A stretch of DNA of 64,000 nucleotides from Calditrichota bacterium (GCA_008501765.1 QQUE01000018.1:124001-188000); one strand, 5' to 3'. Counted from the stretch's first letter, positions 27,085-37,086 are shown. Notes: a model not told the origin generated them from the sequence alone. Made by a program: numbers and translations.

Positions 27085-27924
27085 TTAAATAAAATTCGGG
27101 ATATTTAGCAAAAATGCGATAACCGTCAAAATGAGCGCGCCAAGTGCAACATAACGGTGGGTAATATTTTCCCGTTTTTTTTCCTGATAACTTAAGAGCA
27201 TGGCACTGGCATATCCACCGACAAATCCACCACCGTGAGCCCAATTATTGATTCCGGACATCATAAACCCGATGAGAAACAGGACAACCGCCCATTGTAA
27301 ATATTGTTTATAAACAGCCTGGCCGAACATACCACCACGGTCTCGGCCGTAATAAACGATGGCGCCCAGCAACCCGAAAACCGATCCGGAAGCACCCAAG
27401 GTTGGAAAACTGCTAAATAAACTTGAAAGGAGAAATCCAGCGATACCGGCAATTGTATATATGATGAAAAAGCGGGCGGCTCCATACATTTGTTCGACTG
27501 CCGGGCCAAGCTGGCGCAGCCATAACATATTAAAAAGAATATGCAATAAACTGCCGTGCAGATAGATCGCGGTAATATTCGTCCAAAGCGGAAGTTTCAC
27601 GAGCGCCCCGGATGTGTAAGAAAGGTGTCCCGTCATCCCGAGTTTGATGAGTACTTCAAAATCCGGAGCCAGGAGATTTAAAAAGCCCCCTCTAAAGTTA
27701 AAAAGAGCAGCAGGATTTAGTATGATTGCCAGGAGATACAAAGCAATACACGTGACGAGTATTCCCTGAACGTAGCTCATTTGCCCGCTGAAAAATTTTA
27801 GCAAATGCTGGTTTGAATAAATTCGGCCAGGGTTTTTATAACCACAGTTATAGCATTCTTCGGATCTCCGGCTGACAAGTTTGCCGCAGCTTGGACATAA
27901 TATAGCATGTGTTTTGTTTTGCAT
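27085..27924 (-). CDS. rhomboid-family intramembrane serine protease with N-terminal zinc ribbon
   Basis: The 279-residue protein starts with a zinc ribbon (CPSCG at 10-14 and CYNCG at 24-28), followed by the rhomboid fold. The oxyanion-side HGSLLHILFNMLWL lies at about 123-136, the catalytic Ser179 sits in GASGSVFG, and the catalytic His230 is in NNWAHGGGF. Six to seven hydrophobic segments are visible. Rhomboids cleave transmembrane helices within the membrane. The ribbon probably sits in the cytoplasm and may recruit partners. The active-site Ser and His are intact. The substrate is unknown. Confidence 0.92.
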   Translation of the reverse strand: MQNKTHAILCPSCGKLVSRRSEECYNCGYKNPGRIYSNQHLLKFFSGQMSYVQGILVTCIALYLLAIILNPAALFNFRGGFLNLLAPDFEVLIKLGMTGHLSYTSGALVKLPLWTNITAIYLHGSLLHILFNMLWLRQLGPAVEQMYGAARFFIIYTIAGIAGFLLSSLFSSFPTLGASGSVFGLLGAIVYYGRDRGGMFGQAVYKQYLQWAVVLFLIGFMMSGINNWAHGGGFVGGYASAMLLSYQEKKRENITHRYVALGALILTVIAFLLNIPNFI

Positions 27925-28706
27925 TTTGAGGCACTCAAGAGATATTATTTAGAGTTAAGATTTCTAAGTATTTTAAATTGATTGGTTTCTTTATGCCGGA
28001 GATTCCGGCTCCCTTATTTTAAATGGGCGCCGGATTCGACATAGGGTATAAATTGGTCAATGAGAAAATGATGCCACACTTTTTCGACAACAACGTCAGG
28101 GTTGTTATTTTCAACTTACCGGTCTTTATTGGAAAAATCGAATTTGCCAAAGTAGTATTAGTTTGTAATTTAATTAACACAAAATAGAGCAATTATATTA
28201 CAAGTTATTTCATCACGATGTCTTTATATAGTCCCTTACGCTGGCAACTGCCAGTTGTTTTCACTTAATTTGCAGGTTAACAATAGAGACTTACACCCAA
28301 ACTGTCAAGCTTTTTATAAACCAGGATTCAAATTGTGCAGATTGTGCGATGCCATAAACTGGAGTGAATATATTAAAGCAGGATTCATAATGAATTTTAC
28401 GCGTAAAATAAACAATGCAGGTAATCTTGTAGGAAATTTAAGTATTTTGAAATCCTACTATAAAATACTGGAATTGTGAGCATGCAGGGAAGCGGCTTGC
28501 AGCGAATAGTATTCTGAATTAGATTCCTTTCGCCGCCCTGGTAAAACCGGGTATCCAAATGAACTGTGATTGCCATTTCTCTGCTTAAATAGATATGCTC
28601 TTCCAAGATCAATAATTCCAGTTATATAGTGTTCGAATATTAGTAAGAAAGTTCACTGTTTCTTTCGAAATGATAAACTTTGCGCCAAGTAAAATAGGTG
28701 GGTTGA
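27925..28706. other. intergenic region between divergent genes
   Basis: About 780 bp without a supportable gene; 70-codon frames here lack ribosome-binding sites and look random. Promoters for the rhomboid gene and the coiled-coil gene must lie within it. No RNA gene or long repeat was recognised. Confidence 0.45.
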
Positions 28707-29153
28707 ATGAGCTCGAAAATAATGCAATATGAGGCAACGATGAAAAATCAGGAAGGCGATAGTCTGAATTCAGATTTGGCAGCTTTTAATGGAACTACAA
28801 ACGATGGTCTTGGCCAGATTCAGAAGATTCTTTTTGGCGATATATTTTTAACCTGGGAAACAAAAATTTCCCAAATGGAGCGCGGTGTGCAAGAACTCAT
28901 TAACCATACCGAAGCCAAACTTCAGGAATTGGAAGAGCGCTTTACCATGCTGGATCAGGAATTGAAAGAAGAGTTGGAAACAAACCTTCTCGAAGTTGAA
29001 CAGGAAAATGATGATTTGCGCGGCATGGTCCAAAGTTTAAAAGAACAATTTGAACTGCAAATGCAAGATCTCGAGAGTGGAAAGCTTGATAAGAACTCGA
29101 TTGCTGACGTCTTCATTCAATGGGGACAAAAAATGCAGCAATTTAACGAGTAA
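28707..29153 (+). CDS. coiled-coil protein of unknown function
   Basis: This 148-residue protein has no signal peptide or membrane segment. Residues of about 55-120 are strongly heptad-patterned (QELEERFTMLDQELKEELE and EQENDDLRGMVQSLKEQFEL), predicting a long coiled coil. The C-terminal 25 residues (SIADVFIQWGQKMQQF) look like a separate amphipathic helix. A purine-rich TAGGTGGG precedes the ATG and an intrinsic terminator follows about 110 bp later, supporting a single-gene unit. No family is recognised; a structural or scaffolding role is a guess. Confidence 0.7.
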   Translation: MSSKIMQYEATMKNQEGDSLNSDLAAFNGTTNDGLGQIQKILFGDIFLTWETKISQMERGVQELINHTEAKLQELEERFTMLDQELKEELETNLLEVEQENDDLRGMVQSLKEQFELQMQDLESGKLDKNSIADVFIQWGQKMQQFNE

Positions 29154-29263
29154 TCTTGGTCTTTAGTATTTAAATAAAGAAATTTACTTGGCAATAAATG
29201 GCATTGACCGGATTGTCAATGCCAGATTACGAAAATTAAAAAATTGTACGTGAAACAAAAAAA

Positions 29264-29290
29264 GGACTAACTAAGTTAGCCCTTTTTTTA
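29264..29290 (+). terminator. intrinsic terminator after the coiled-coil gene
   Basis: GGACTAAC pairs with GTTAGCCC (one mismatch) around a TAA loop, with A-runs upstream and a T-run of seven downstream. The flanking A and T runs would allow function in both directions. Confidence 0.85.
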
Positions 29291-29323
29291 TTTATAGTCT
29301 GAATTATTCATAAAGCGCAGTGG

Positions 29324-29723
29324 ATGTGCCTGGCACTTAGTTGATTTTTATAAATTTAACTAAATAAAGTTCTGGCTATCCAATTAACTCAGCAAGCGGT
29401 GAATATGCCACCCCTCCGGGGTTCTCCGGTTTTTTTGAGTTCACCGAGTTATAATCATTGCACCCCTCCGGGGTTTTGCAGCATAACAAAACAGATTTAT
29501 TTTTTTAATCCCGGAGGGATTACATGATTATAACAACCGAAAATCCAAATATTTAAACCCCGGAGAGGTGGCATAGTTTTGTAGACTTTTTGAAAAGGCT
29601 AATTTTTGCAATATAGGTAACATTATATTTTTACAAGAAGTTGAAAATGCTGAGTTAACTGGATAACCAGAAAATAAAGTAACATTTAAATGTTTTCATA
29701 ACTTGTAGAAGTGCCAGGCACAT
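29324..29723. repeat. nested inverted-repeat element (400 bp)
   Basis: Several inverted pairs are stacked around one centre. The outermost is ATGTGCCTGGCACTT (29324-29338) with its exact complement at 29709-29723. Next, a 25-bp arm at 29370-29394 (TTCTGGCTATCC...) matches 29648-29672 with two mismatches. Then ATGCCACCCCTCCGGGG (from 29405) pairs with CCCCGGAGAGGTGGCAT (to 29573), and GTTATAATCAT plus CCCTCCGGG (29448-29474) pairs with 29510-29534. There is no coding frame. It looks like a non-autonomous mobile or repeat element, possibly one inserted in another. Confidence 0.8.
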
Positions 29724-29960
29724 TTTTACCAGTTTATGAATAGATCAGGATAGTTGGAAGAATCTGTATGCTGGGACGATTTGCAAAAATGATGTCAGAT
29801 AACGCATCCCACTGAGCTGTCTATCTATTTGTTCCACCGCTTTCGGATTCGCATGCATCCGGGGGAACACCTGTCAGTACAAACACTGGATCTTCGATAG
29901 AAACTTTCGGAGTGTGACAAATATAAAACAGCATTTTTGCGAATCAGTACATTTCAAGTA

Positions 29961-30332
29961 TTACTCTGATACGTTATTGTAGGATCGCTTTTTACCCACA
30001 TTCCAGGCAAGCAGTTTCCCAGGACTTTTCGGCGCTTTCAGCGTCGTTGTGCGTGTTTGTCCGATAATCGGTTTGGCAATCAATTTAAACGACGATGATT
30101 TGAACGGGCCCTTGACCTGAAAATTCTTCTTTTCATGCGAAAAGACACGGCCGAGGTAGATCGGTTTTTGTTTGGGCTTTTTTAGGTGAACGTGGATACT
30201 CGTATCGAGCGTGTTCATCACTTTTATATAGGTTTTATTGGATTTCGTAGTTTTTACACGCGGCGTTTCCTGTTTCGATGCGGCGCATCCGATAAATGAA
30301 ATGGTGATCAAAAGGGTAAGTAATTTTTGCAT
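29961..30332 (-). CDS. small lipoprotein of unknown function
   Basis: The 123-residue product starts at 30332, where GGAGGAATC sits directly upstream; a longer frame to 30383 would bury the signal. The signal peptide ends in the lipobox FIGC-AAS (Cys about 16). The mature part is basic and beta-rich (Lys/Thr-rich, with YIKVMNTLDTSIHVHLKK and YLGRVFSHEKKNF), suggesting a small beta-sandwich. It is not assigned to a family. It stands alone, divergent from the beta-helix protein gene. Confidence 0.7.
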   Translation of the reverse strand: MQKLLTLLITISFIGCAASKQETPRVKTTKSNKTYIKVMNTLDTSIHVHLKKPKQKPIYLGRVFSHEKKNFQVKGPFKSSSFKLIAKPIIGQTRTTTLKAPKSPGKLLAWNVGKKRSYNNVSE

Positions 30333-30709
30333 GATTCCTCCGATGAGACAGCAGTTGGTGACGGTAATCAGTTCCTCGTACACGCATCGCTATGTCAAGC
30401 ATCATGCCATTTGTCTTCAAACCGGATGTAACTCCCCAATTAATAGTCATTTTGAACCTGCAAAACGAATGAAATATTTCGAATCGAAGTTTCTCCCCGT
30501 TTAATTGTTTGATGGCAGCAACACACGTTTTCCAATATTGTAATTGAATTCACGGATATCTTACAAAATGGTCGTTCCGTTGTCTTTCAATCCAGCAACT
30601 TTAAAGTGCCTTCATGCCTCATATTCAAGCATTCTTTATTTCGGTACAGTCTTTGAACAGTGAATGCTCGGGCAACAACTTTGCACGAGCAACTTAGCAG
30701 GAGACTGAA
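30333..30709. other. intergenic region between divergent genes
   Basis: About 380 bp that should hold promoters for the small lipoprotein and the beta-helix protein. A CAGGAGA site ends it on the right. No other feature was recognised. Confidence 0.4.
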
Positions 30710-32338
30710 ATGAAAGTAGGCAGTAATTTAAAAAAGAAAATAAAACGAATTTTGATCCCTATTATTGGGATTCTATGCTTCTCAAATGTCAGCGTCGAAG
30801 CCGGGAGCAAAACGCTGATTGCCGGGAAATCAATCCAACAGAGCATTCTTGGTCTCCAGCCCGGAGACACATTGTTTGTGCGGTCGGGAGATTATCACGA
30901 AACACTTTCTTTTCCCCAAGGTGGTGTTGACGGACAACCCATTGTTATCTCGGCTTTTCCCGGTGATCATCCGGTATTATTTTCTACGGGTACAGGGCCA
31001 ATAATTCTTGGCGAAGATTATTTGGTAATGGACGGCCTGATTTTGGATCAAAATGGGGCTTCGGAAGATGCCATCCGGATTCGGGGGAACTACAATACGA
31101 TCAAAAATTGTGAAATCCGCAATGGGAAAAGAGATGCCATTGAAATCAACAGCGGCACCGGCAACCGGATCGAGAACAACGTCATCCACAATTTTGTCTG
31201 GCAACCGGGCAAAGACGCCCACGGAATTGTCACTGATCCCGGTGTTGTCGATTTAACAATTATTGGCAATACGATTTATGATTGCGGTGGCGATTGCATT
31301 CAACTTTATGCCAGCGGTTCGGATCCTGTCTCCTCATATTCCCGTGACATTGATATTATTGATAATGTTTTATATACAACGCTGGGCAGCTCCTCTGAAA
31401 ATGCCCTCGACTTTAAAGGTGTTGATGGTGGGATTGTGGCTGGAAACGATATGTACGGTTTTGATGATAAAGCGGTTGTGGTTCAGAAGGGCTGCCGCAA
31501 TTTGCTTTTTGAATTTAACACGATTCACGACAGCGAACGCGGCATGGAATTCCGGGGCGAAAATGGCAAATCACAGGAAAACATGATCGTTCGCAACAAT
31601 GCAATTTACAATATTCGCCAGTATTATGGCGTTAAATTTGACTGGGTCGATAACGTCACTTTTATCAATAACACGTTGGCCTTCATCAATACGCGTGCAT
31701 TTCTTATCGAAGAAGAAGGATTGACCAATTCGGTAATTTTAAATAACATTATTTATCAGGCGGATGATCCCAAAGTTGACGGCACTTTTGATGTTGAAGT
31801 TGGTCACAACGGCTGGTTTCAGGCGGATGCGGCCAGCTTTGCAGCAGCATCAGATGTTGTTGGGCAGAACCCGGGATTTATGGCTGCCAACTCCTTTGAT
31901 TTTCAATTGATCTCCGGTAGCCCGGTAATCGATAAGGGCCAGAATGTAGGATTGGTTTTTACCGGTAATGCGCCGGATCTCGGTGCTTTTGAGTTCGGAG
32001 TTACTGCAGCTGTCAGTGAAAATTTGCTTGCCGAGATTAATCCGCCAATGGAATTCACTCTGCAGCAAAATTGGCCGAATCCATTTTCGACAGCACAATC
32101 GCATGTGACGCGGATTCCAGTTGAAATTCATACGGCCAATGACTTCAGTATCTCAATTTATAACGTGTTGGGACAGACAGTTAAACAAATATTTAAAGGG
32201 GAGCTTGTCCAGGGCAATCATGAAATCCAGTGGGATGGACGAAATCAATTTGGGCAGAGAACATCCCCCGGTGTTTATTATTACGAGATTCGATCCAACA
32301 AACAGAGAGTGGTTAAAAGTCTGATTTTACTCAATTAA
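30710..32338 (+). CDS. secreted right-handed parallel beta-helix protein with C-terminal sorting module
   Basis: The 542-residue protein has a signal peptide (about 1-31, ending VEAG), then a long run of parallel beta-helix coils (about 60-400). The repeated N-x-I-x-N-N-V/T pattern (NTIKNCEIRNGKRDAIEI, NRIENNVIHNF, IIGNTIYDCGGDCIQL) is typical of polysaccharide lyases and related carbohydrate-acting proteins. The last ~90 residues are the FCB sorting module: QNWPNPFS, an Ig-like strand set with IYNVLGQTVK and WDGRNQFG, and a closing VKSLILLN. Surface or extracellular binding or cleavage of a polysaccharide is likely; catalytic residues cannot be assigned. CAGGAGA precedes the ATG. Confidence 0.85.
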   Translation: MKVGSNLKKKIKRILIPIIGILCFSNVSVEAGSKTLIAGKSIQQSILGLQPGDTLFVRSGDYHETLSFPQGGVDGQPIVISAFPGDHPVLFSTGTGPIILGEDYLVMDGLILDQNGASEDAIRIRGNYNTIKNCEIRNGKRDAIEINSGTGNRIENNVIHNFVWQPGKDAHGIVTDPGVVDLTIIGNTIYDCGGDCIQLYASGSDPVSSYSRDIDIIDNVLYTTLGSSSENALDFKGVDGGIVAGNDMYGFDDKAVVVQKGCRNLLFEFNTIHDSERGMEFRGENGKSQENMIVRNNAIYNIRQYYGVKFDWVDNVTFINNTLAFINTRAFLIEEEGLTNSVILNNIIYQADDPKVDGTFDVEVGHNGWFQADAASFAAASDVVGQNPGFMAANSFDFQLISGSPVIDKGQNVGLVFTGNAPDLGAFEFGVTAAVSENLLAEINPPMEFTLQQNWPNPFSTAQSHVTRIPVEIHTANDFSISIYNVLGQTVKQIFKGELVQGNHEIQWDGRNQFGQRTSPGVYYYEIRSNKQRVVKSLILLN

Positions 32339-32354
32339 TATAGTTTGACTTGAT

Positions 32355-32380
32355 GAGCGGAGCCCAGGGTTCCGCTTTTA
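32355..32380 (+). terminator. hairpin between convergent genes
   Basis: AGCGGAGCC and GGTTCCGCT form a 9-bp stem (one G-T wobble) with a CAG loop, followed by TTTTA. It ends the beta-helix gene transcript 17 bp after its stop codon. Confidence 0.65.
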
Positions 32381-33865
32381 TTACCGGCTGATTGACCTAC
32401 CCACATAGCGGCAAAATTTTTGAAACATCGCAAATTCTTCGCTGCTAATTGGCTGATCCACACTGGCATGACTCACGTATAAAACTGCCACCGGTTCCTT
32501 GTTTTTAATTATTGGAATCGTGGCGAACGGCATGCTTTTCACACAGCGGAATTCCTCGACTGAGTAATAATTTTCCCCTAATGATTCATTATAACCGGTG
32601 ATATTAAAACTGCGACTTTCGTTGAAAGTACTGATTATTGTTCCACGCGATGCTTTCTTATCGAATATCGCCCAGCGCATCGGATCATCTGCCGGAAGGC
32701 CAAAATGGATCTTGTTTATTAAATTATTTGTCCGGCTCTCATAAAAGAAAACCACCGTATATTTTATGTTGATATATTTGGAAATATTTTGCGCCATTGC
32801 CAGAATCAAATCTTCAGGGCGTGTGCCTTTTATCAAGTGCGGGAGCAATTCATCCAAAAACTGCAATTCTTTTTGTTGTAACAACAATTGATCTTGTGTT
32901 TCTTTTATTTTTGTGGTCTGTGATCCAACCGTATTGCAGTTGCTTTCAAGCGTGATGCAATAGTGGCGCAAGCCCTCGGAACGGGTATGTAATTCATCGA
33001 TCAAGAGATAGATTTTATCTCCGACCTGCCGGACAACCCGCGTGTATTGGCTGTGGGTGAAATCGAGAAAAATGTTGGCATTTTCCCGTCCCTCGTAAAA
33101 ATAATGATTGGCATGGTTTCTATTGCAGAATATTTTTGAGATTGAATTGGCGACATAAACGATGCGGTCGATAGATTTTTCAAAATTTTTAGCACGTAAA
33201 AGAGTGTGGTCATCGTGATGCCTGAAAATTGCATTAATAATTTCAAACGGCAAACGCAGCTCTTCGGCTATTTCAGCGCCAATTTCCGGATGTTTGGCCT
33301 TTAATATTTTCTCTTCTGCCTTGAAATATTCAGTATGGCTCCGGTGAATTTTATTGATGCGGCAACTTTTTTCCGGCGAAAATTGTGCGATGGCAAGTTT
33401 ACCGATATCATGAATCAGCGCAGCCGTATAAACCTCTTCCGGATTTGGAAAGCGCATTTCAATGGCCATGCGTTCCGCGGCGTAAGCTGCAAAAAGTGAA
33501 TGCTTCCAAAAGGCATGGATATCGAAGAGCGTTTTGTTTTTCAATGCAAGTTCATCATTAAATATACTCTGGTTTTCCAGAAGCTCCCGAATTGGATTTA
33601 AGCCAATAAAATTAATGACTTTCGCGATAGTAATCGTTGAATTGGCCGGATCAAAATGGCTGGTTGTAGTAACCAGAGAAAGGACGCGCAGCGTGATCGC
33701 CGGGTCCGAGAGAATCATGCGAATTATCCTTTTGATTGGCGGCATGTTTTCATCCAGCAGGGATTGGAGCTCAATATAAATTTCCGGGGTTGCCGGTAAT
33801 GCATGCACATCAAAAGGAGTGTCTAATATTTTAAGTAGATTGCTAATGCGGAGACTCCAATTCAC
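32381..33865 (-). CDS. HDOD/HD-domain signalling protein with C-terminal GAF-like domain
   Basis: The 494-residue cytosolic protein has an HDOD-type helical domain (about 15-290). Its start, FDVHALPATPEIYIEL and IKRIIRMILSDPAITLRVL, matches the family, and it retains an HD motif (AALIHDIGKLA, about 150-160). A helical linker (about 300-345) leads to a GAF-like domain (about 345-494). HDOD proteins are signalling adaptors in c-di-GMP, chemosensory and stress pathways; the GAF domain would bind a small ligand. The start is a GTG with no strong ribosome-binding site, so the exact N-terminus is uncertain. Confidence 0.85.
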   Translation of the reverse strand: MNWSLRISNLLKILDTPFDVHALPATPEIYIELQSLLDENMPPIKRIIRMILSDPAITLRVLSLVTTTSHFDPANSTITIAKVINFIGLNPIRELLENQSIFNDELALKNKTLFDIHAFWKHSLFAAYAAERMAIEMRFPNPEEVYTAALIHDIGKLAIAQFSPEKSCRINKIHRSHTEYFKAEEKILKAKHPEIGAEIAEELRLPFEIINAIFRHHDDHTLLRAKNFEKSIDRIVYVANSISKIFCNRNHANHYFYEGRENANIFLDFTHSQYTRVVRQVGDKIYLLIDELHTRSEGLRHYCITLESNCNTVGSQTTKIKETQDQLLLQQKELQFLDELLPHLIKGTRPEDLILAMAQNISKYINIKYTVVFFYESRTNNLINKIHFGLPADDPMRWAIFDKKASRGTIISTFNESRSFNITGYNESLGENYYSVEEFRCVKSMPFATIPIIKNKEPVAVLYVSHASVDQPISSEEFAMFQKFCRYVGRSISR

Positions 33866-34118
33866 CCGTGATTCTTATTTGCCAAACTGCTGAAAATGAA
33901 AGAGAAAGTTAGTTTTAATGATCGACGGGTTTTGGAGTGATATAAAGGAAGATTAAGGCACGGTCTTATGCAATTTCAATTTATCAATAAAAAAACAGGC
34001 TAAAATTGCTCTAACAATGCCTTAATTCGCAATTAAAATCATGCAAATTACCTGGGTGGTAAAATTACGGCCCCGCCCGGGCGACAGGCCCTTGGCAGGT
34101 TCCGTGTTTTTGACCTGA

Positions 34119-34586
34119 TTATTCTACTGTCCGATTGATATAAGCGCTGTAGTCTTTTAGAATCGGCGTGTATTTCTCGTGCATCAGGGGGGAGGAAATG
34201 ATAAAATCTGCGGTCGATCGGTTGTTGGCGATGGGTAAATTATAGAGAACGGCAATTCGCAAGAGCGCTTTCACATCCACATCGTGCGGGTGTGGTTGCA
34301 TTGGATCCCAGAAAAAAATGATGAAATCTATGAGTCCGTCGACTATCATCGCACCCAATTGCATATCGCCACCCAGGGGACCGGACTTCAGCTTTTTGAT
34401 TGAATATGTGGTACCGTCGTGGCGCTTTTTCAATTTAGCATCGATCGCTTTTTTAACAATTTCACCGGTTGTTCCTGTGCAAACAAGATTGTGCTCTACC
34501 AGTATTTTATAATTCCATTCTACCCATTCGACCATATCTTTTTTTCTGTTATCATGGGCTACGACAGCTATGTTTTTTTTATTCAT
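34119..34586 (-). CDS. mgsA: methylglyoxal synthase
   Basis: MgsA converts dihydroxyacetone phosphate to methylglyoxal and phosphate, a bypass of lower glycolysis under phosphate limitation. The 155-residue protein has the expected blocks: IAVVAHDNRKKDMVEW (6-21), CTGTTGEI (phosphate-binding, about 36-43), SGPLGGDMQLGAMI with the catalytic Asp, and FFWDPMQPHPHDVDVKAL followed by NNRSTADF. The start at 34586 has TGGAG eight bases upstream; the longer in-frame extension to 34613 is not supported. It stands alone. Confidence 0.95.
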   Translation of the reverse strand: MNKKNIAVVAHDNRKKDMVEWVEWNYKILVEHNLVCTGTTGEIVKKAIDAKLKKRHDGTTYSIKKLKSGPLGGDMQLGAMIVDGLIDFIIFFWDPMQPHPHDVDVKALLRIAVLYNLPIANNRSTADFIISSPLMHEKYTPILKDYSAYINRTVE

Positions 34587-34728
34587 TTTTGAACTCCAGA
34601 GAGTAATTAGCAATTTATTGTGATTCGATATTATACGGAAGAAGTATTATGGGAAAATTATTGAATTATTAATTAATTATGAACTTTAAGTATTGCAATT
34701 GTAAATCTGTTCTGTGATTTATTCGGGT

Positions 34729-35865
34729 TTATACGCTTGATAAAATTTTCCCGGCTTCTTCCAATGTCCTGTCTTCCTTTGCGAAACAAAATCGAATTAC
34801 CTTGTGGTCATCGCGATCGTGATAGAAAACAGAGACCGGAATTGAGGCTATTTTATGTTTTTGCGTCAATTCAACGGCAAATTTCGTGTCGGGCAGATTG
34901 CTGATAGCAGAGTAGTCCATCATCTGAAAATAGGTGCCTTTGCAAGCAATTGCTCTGAAACGGGAGTTGTGCATCACCAGCAAAAATTTATCCCGTTTTT
35001 GCTGGTAAAACGCTGCCAAACCGAGGTATTTCTCTTCCTTTAAAATGTATTCGGCCAGCGCATGTTGAATCGGCGTATTTATTGTGAAGGCGTTAAATTG
35101 ATGAATTTTCTGCAGTTCCCGGGAAATTTCAGTCGGCGCAACCGCATAACCGATTTTCCAACCGGTAGCGTGATAGGTTTTGCCGAACGAACTCAACACA
35201 ATGGCTCTTTGGGCTAATTCTGCATGTGTCATCATGCTGGTGTGGGGCTCTCCATCAAAAATAATGTGCTCGTAGACTTCATCACTGAGTATAAAAATGT
35301 CGGTATTTTTCACGATGCCTGCGAGGTGCTGCAAATCATCGGCGGTGATAATCGCGCCTGTGGGATTGTGCGGTGAGTTGAGAATAATGAGTTTCGTTTT
35401 AGGAGTTACGGCATTTCTTACCTGGCGCCAATCTATGGAATATTCTGGAAAATTGAGTTTGATCTGTACCGGTTTGCCACCGTTGAGTTCAACGACCGGA
35501 ATGTAAAGATCGTAAGCCGGATCGAAAATAATCACTTCATCACCCGGGTGGACCAAGGCTGAAATAGCGCAGAATAATCCTTCCGATGCCCCGGATGTGA
35601 GTGTGATTTCCGTCTCCGGGTCGTATTTTTTACCGTAAAGCCGGTCTGTTTTTTCAGCAATTCTTTGCCGCAGAAGGGGCAGACCTTGCATGGGTGCATA
35701 TTGATTATTTCCAGCTTTCATATTGTAATGCACAAGATCGATAAGCTCAGGATCACAATTAAAATCTGGAAAACCTTGCGAAAGATTGAGAGCGTTTTCT
35801 TTCTGAGCCAATGCACTCATCGTCGTAAAAATGGTGGTGCCGACGTGGGGAAGTTTGGAAAGCAT
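34729..35865 (-). CDS. class I/II pyridoxal-phosphate aminotransferase, methionine-aminotransferase-like (YbdL type)
   Basis: The 378-residue enzyme transfers an amino group between an amino acid and a 2-oxo acid using PLP. Fold-type I motifs are present: NLSQGFPDF (27-35), NQYAPMQGLPLLRQ, TSGASEGLF, NSPHNPTGA, LSDEVYEHIIF, and the PLP lysine in SSFGKTYHATGWKIGY. The N-terminal GTTIFTTMSALAQKENALNL pattern and overall sequence resemble E. coli YbdL and kynurenine/methionine aminotransferases, so methionine or aromatic/glutamine substrates are most likely. GAGGAA precedes the ATG. Confidence 0.9.
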   Translation of the reverse strand: MLSKLPHVGTTIFTTMSALAQKENALNLSQGFPDFNCDPELIDLVHYNMKAGNNQYAPMQGLPLLRQRIAEKTDRLYGKKYDPETEITLTSGASEGLFCAISALVHPGDEVIIFDPAYDLYIPVVELNGGKPVQIKLNFPEYSIDWRQVRNAVTPKTKLIILNSPHNPTGAIITADDLQHLAGIVKNTDIFILSDEVYEHIIFDGEPHTSMMTHAELAQRAIVLSSFGKTYHATGWKIGYAVAPTEISRELQKIHQFNAFTINTPIQHALAEYILKEEKYLGLAAFYQQKRDKFLLVMHNSRFRAIACKGTYFQMMDYSAISNLPDTKFAVELTQKHKIASIPVSVFYHDRDDHKVIRFCFAKEDRTLEEAGKILSSV

Positions 35866-36129
35866 TCTGGTTCCTCAAGTGAAATGTTAATGCCTGGAAG
35901 AGATGCTAAATTATAATAATAACTCAATTTTGTGTCGATAAAATATAGAACTTTTCATCCGGGAATCCAGTTAAATGATCAGAACTCAGATGAAATAAGG
36001 CTATTTTCCTCTTGCGTTAGTTTATTTGATTAATTAAAGTGTGCACCCCTTAAAATTTATAAATGAGGGGATTCAATTCATAAATTGCAGAACATTGTTT
36101 GCCAATTGCAGATTCAGTTGGAGTAAAAA

Positions 36130-37086
36130 ATGAAAAAACAAAATTGGATATTTTACCTCATTTCATTGGTTACCGTCAGCCCGATTTTTGCGGGTCAATG
36201 GGAAACGACATCGGAACCGGTAAAAATAGTTGAGCACGAAAATCAAATTTACATGAACCCGGGTTGGTCTTACGATGGTCGCTTTCTCGCGTTTACCAAG
36301 GCCAATTACCGCGGCATCCTCATTTGGGATGCTGACACTAAAAAGATAACCGAGCTCAACGATGAAATCGGCGCTGGTTTTGGCATGCAGTGGGCGCCAA
36401 AGCAGAATCACATTCTGGCGCGGGTTGCGGAATACCGGGGTATCCGCCGTTATTCGGCCGTCAAAATCTTTGATGTTGGACAGAAGTCAGCGCAAACTAT
36501 TGTTACCTTTCAGAAATCGATGCCCGATATTCCTCGCTGGATGAATAATGGCAATGTCTATTTTGCCGACCGCAAGGGCGTCCATACTGTGCGTGTTGAA
36601 AACCCCCAATTAAAATCTGCCAAAGTAAAAGCGAGCCATGATTTATACATGATTCAAGGACGATCTCTGGTGCGCCAATTTTCCTCGGCTGAATCCGTTG
36701 AACCGGTGTCTGATTTTTCCGGAAAACGGATTATTAATTTATCGTGGTCGCCGGATTTCTCTAAAATTGCCTTCGAAGTCGTAGGTGGAAGTATGTTTGC
36801 CATGAATTCTGACGGAAGCAATTTAGTCGATCTCGGGGTTGGTGATCGACCAAAATGGTCGCCCGACAGCAAAGCATTGGTTTTTATGATCAGCAAAGAC
36901 GATGGCCATCATTTTACTGAATCGGAAATTTATATAATTTCAGCAAATGGAAGTGACCGCAGTCAAATTACCGCTTCGGCGGATATTCTTGAAATGAATC
37001 CATCGTGGGGACATGACGGGCAAAGCCTGGTTTATGATGTTTTGGGGCAGGGAGCGATATATTCTGTAAAAATTGGCCAGAAATAA
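36130..37086 (+). CDS. exported TolB-like (PD40) beta-propeller protein
   Basis: The 318-residue protein has a signal peptide (about 1-21, ending IFAG) and at least five PD40/TolB-type blades, recognisable by NPGWSYDGRFLAFTK, LSWSPDFSKIAFEV, PKWSPDSKALVFM and NPSWGHDGQSLVYDV. It is likely a periplasmic propeller for protein-protein contacts. It is not TolB itself, since the N-terminal TolB domain is missing. A TTGGAG site precedes the ATG. The secreted amidase gene starts 39 bp after its stop in the same direction, so the two probably form an operon linked to the cell wall. Confidence 0.85.
   Translation: MKKQNWIFYLISLVTVSPIFAGQWETTSEPVKIVEHENQIYMNPGWSYDGRFLAFTKANYRGILIWDADTKKITELNDEIGAGFGMQWAPKQNHILARVAEYRGIRRYSAVKIFDVGQKSAQTIVTFQKSMPDIPRWMNNGNVYFADRKGVHTVRVENPQLKSAKVKASHDLYMIQGRSLVRQFSSAESVEPVSDFSGKRIINLSWSPDFSKIAFEVVGGSMFAMNSDGSNLVDLGVGDRPKWSPDSKALVFMISKDDGHHFTESEIYIISANGSDRSQITASADILEMNPSWGHDGQSLVYDVLGQGAIYSVKIGQK

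Noticed and set aside
28255-28479. 74-codon frame in the gap before the coiled-coil gene
   Set aside because: No ribosome-binding site and random-looking composition.
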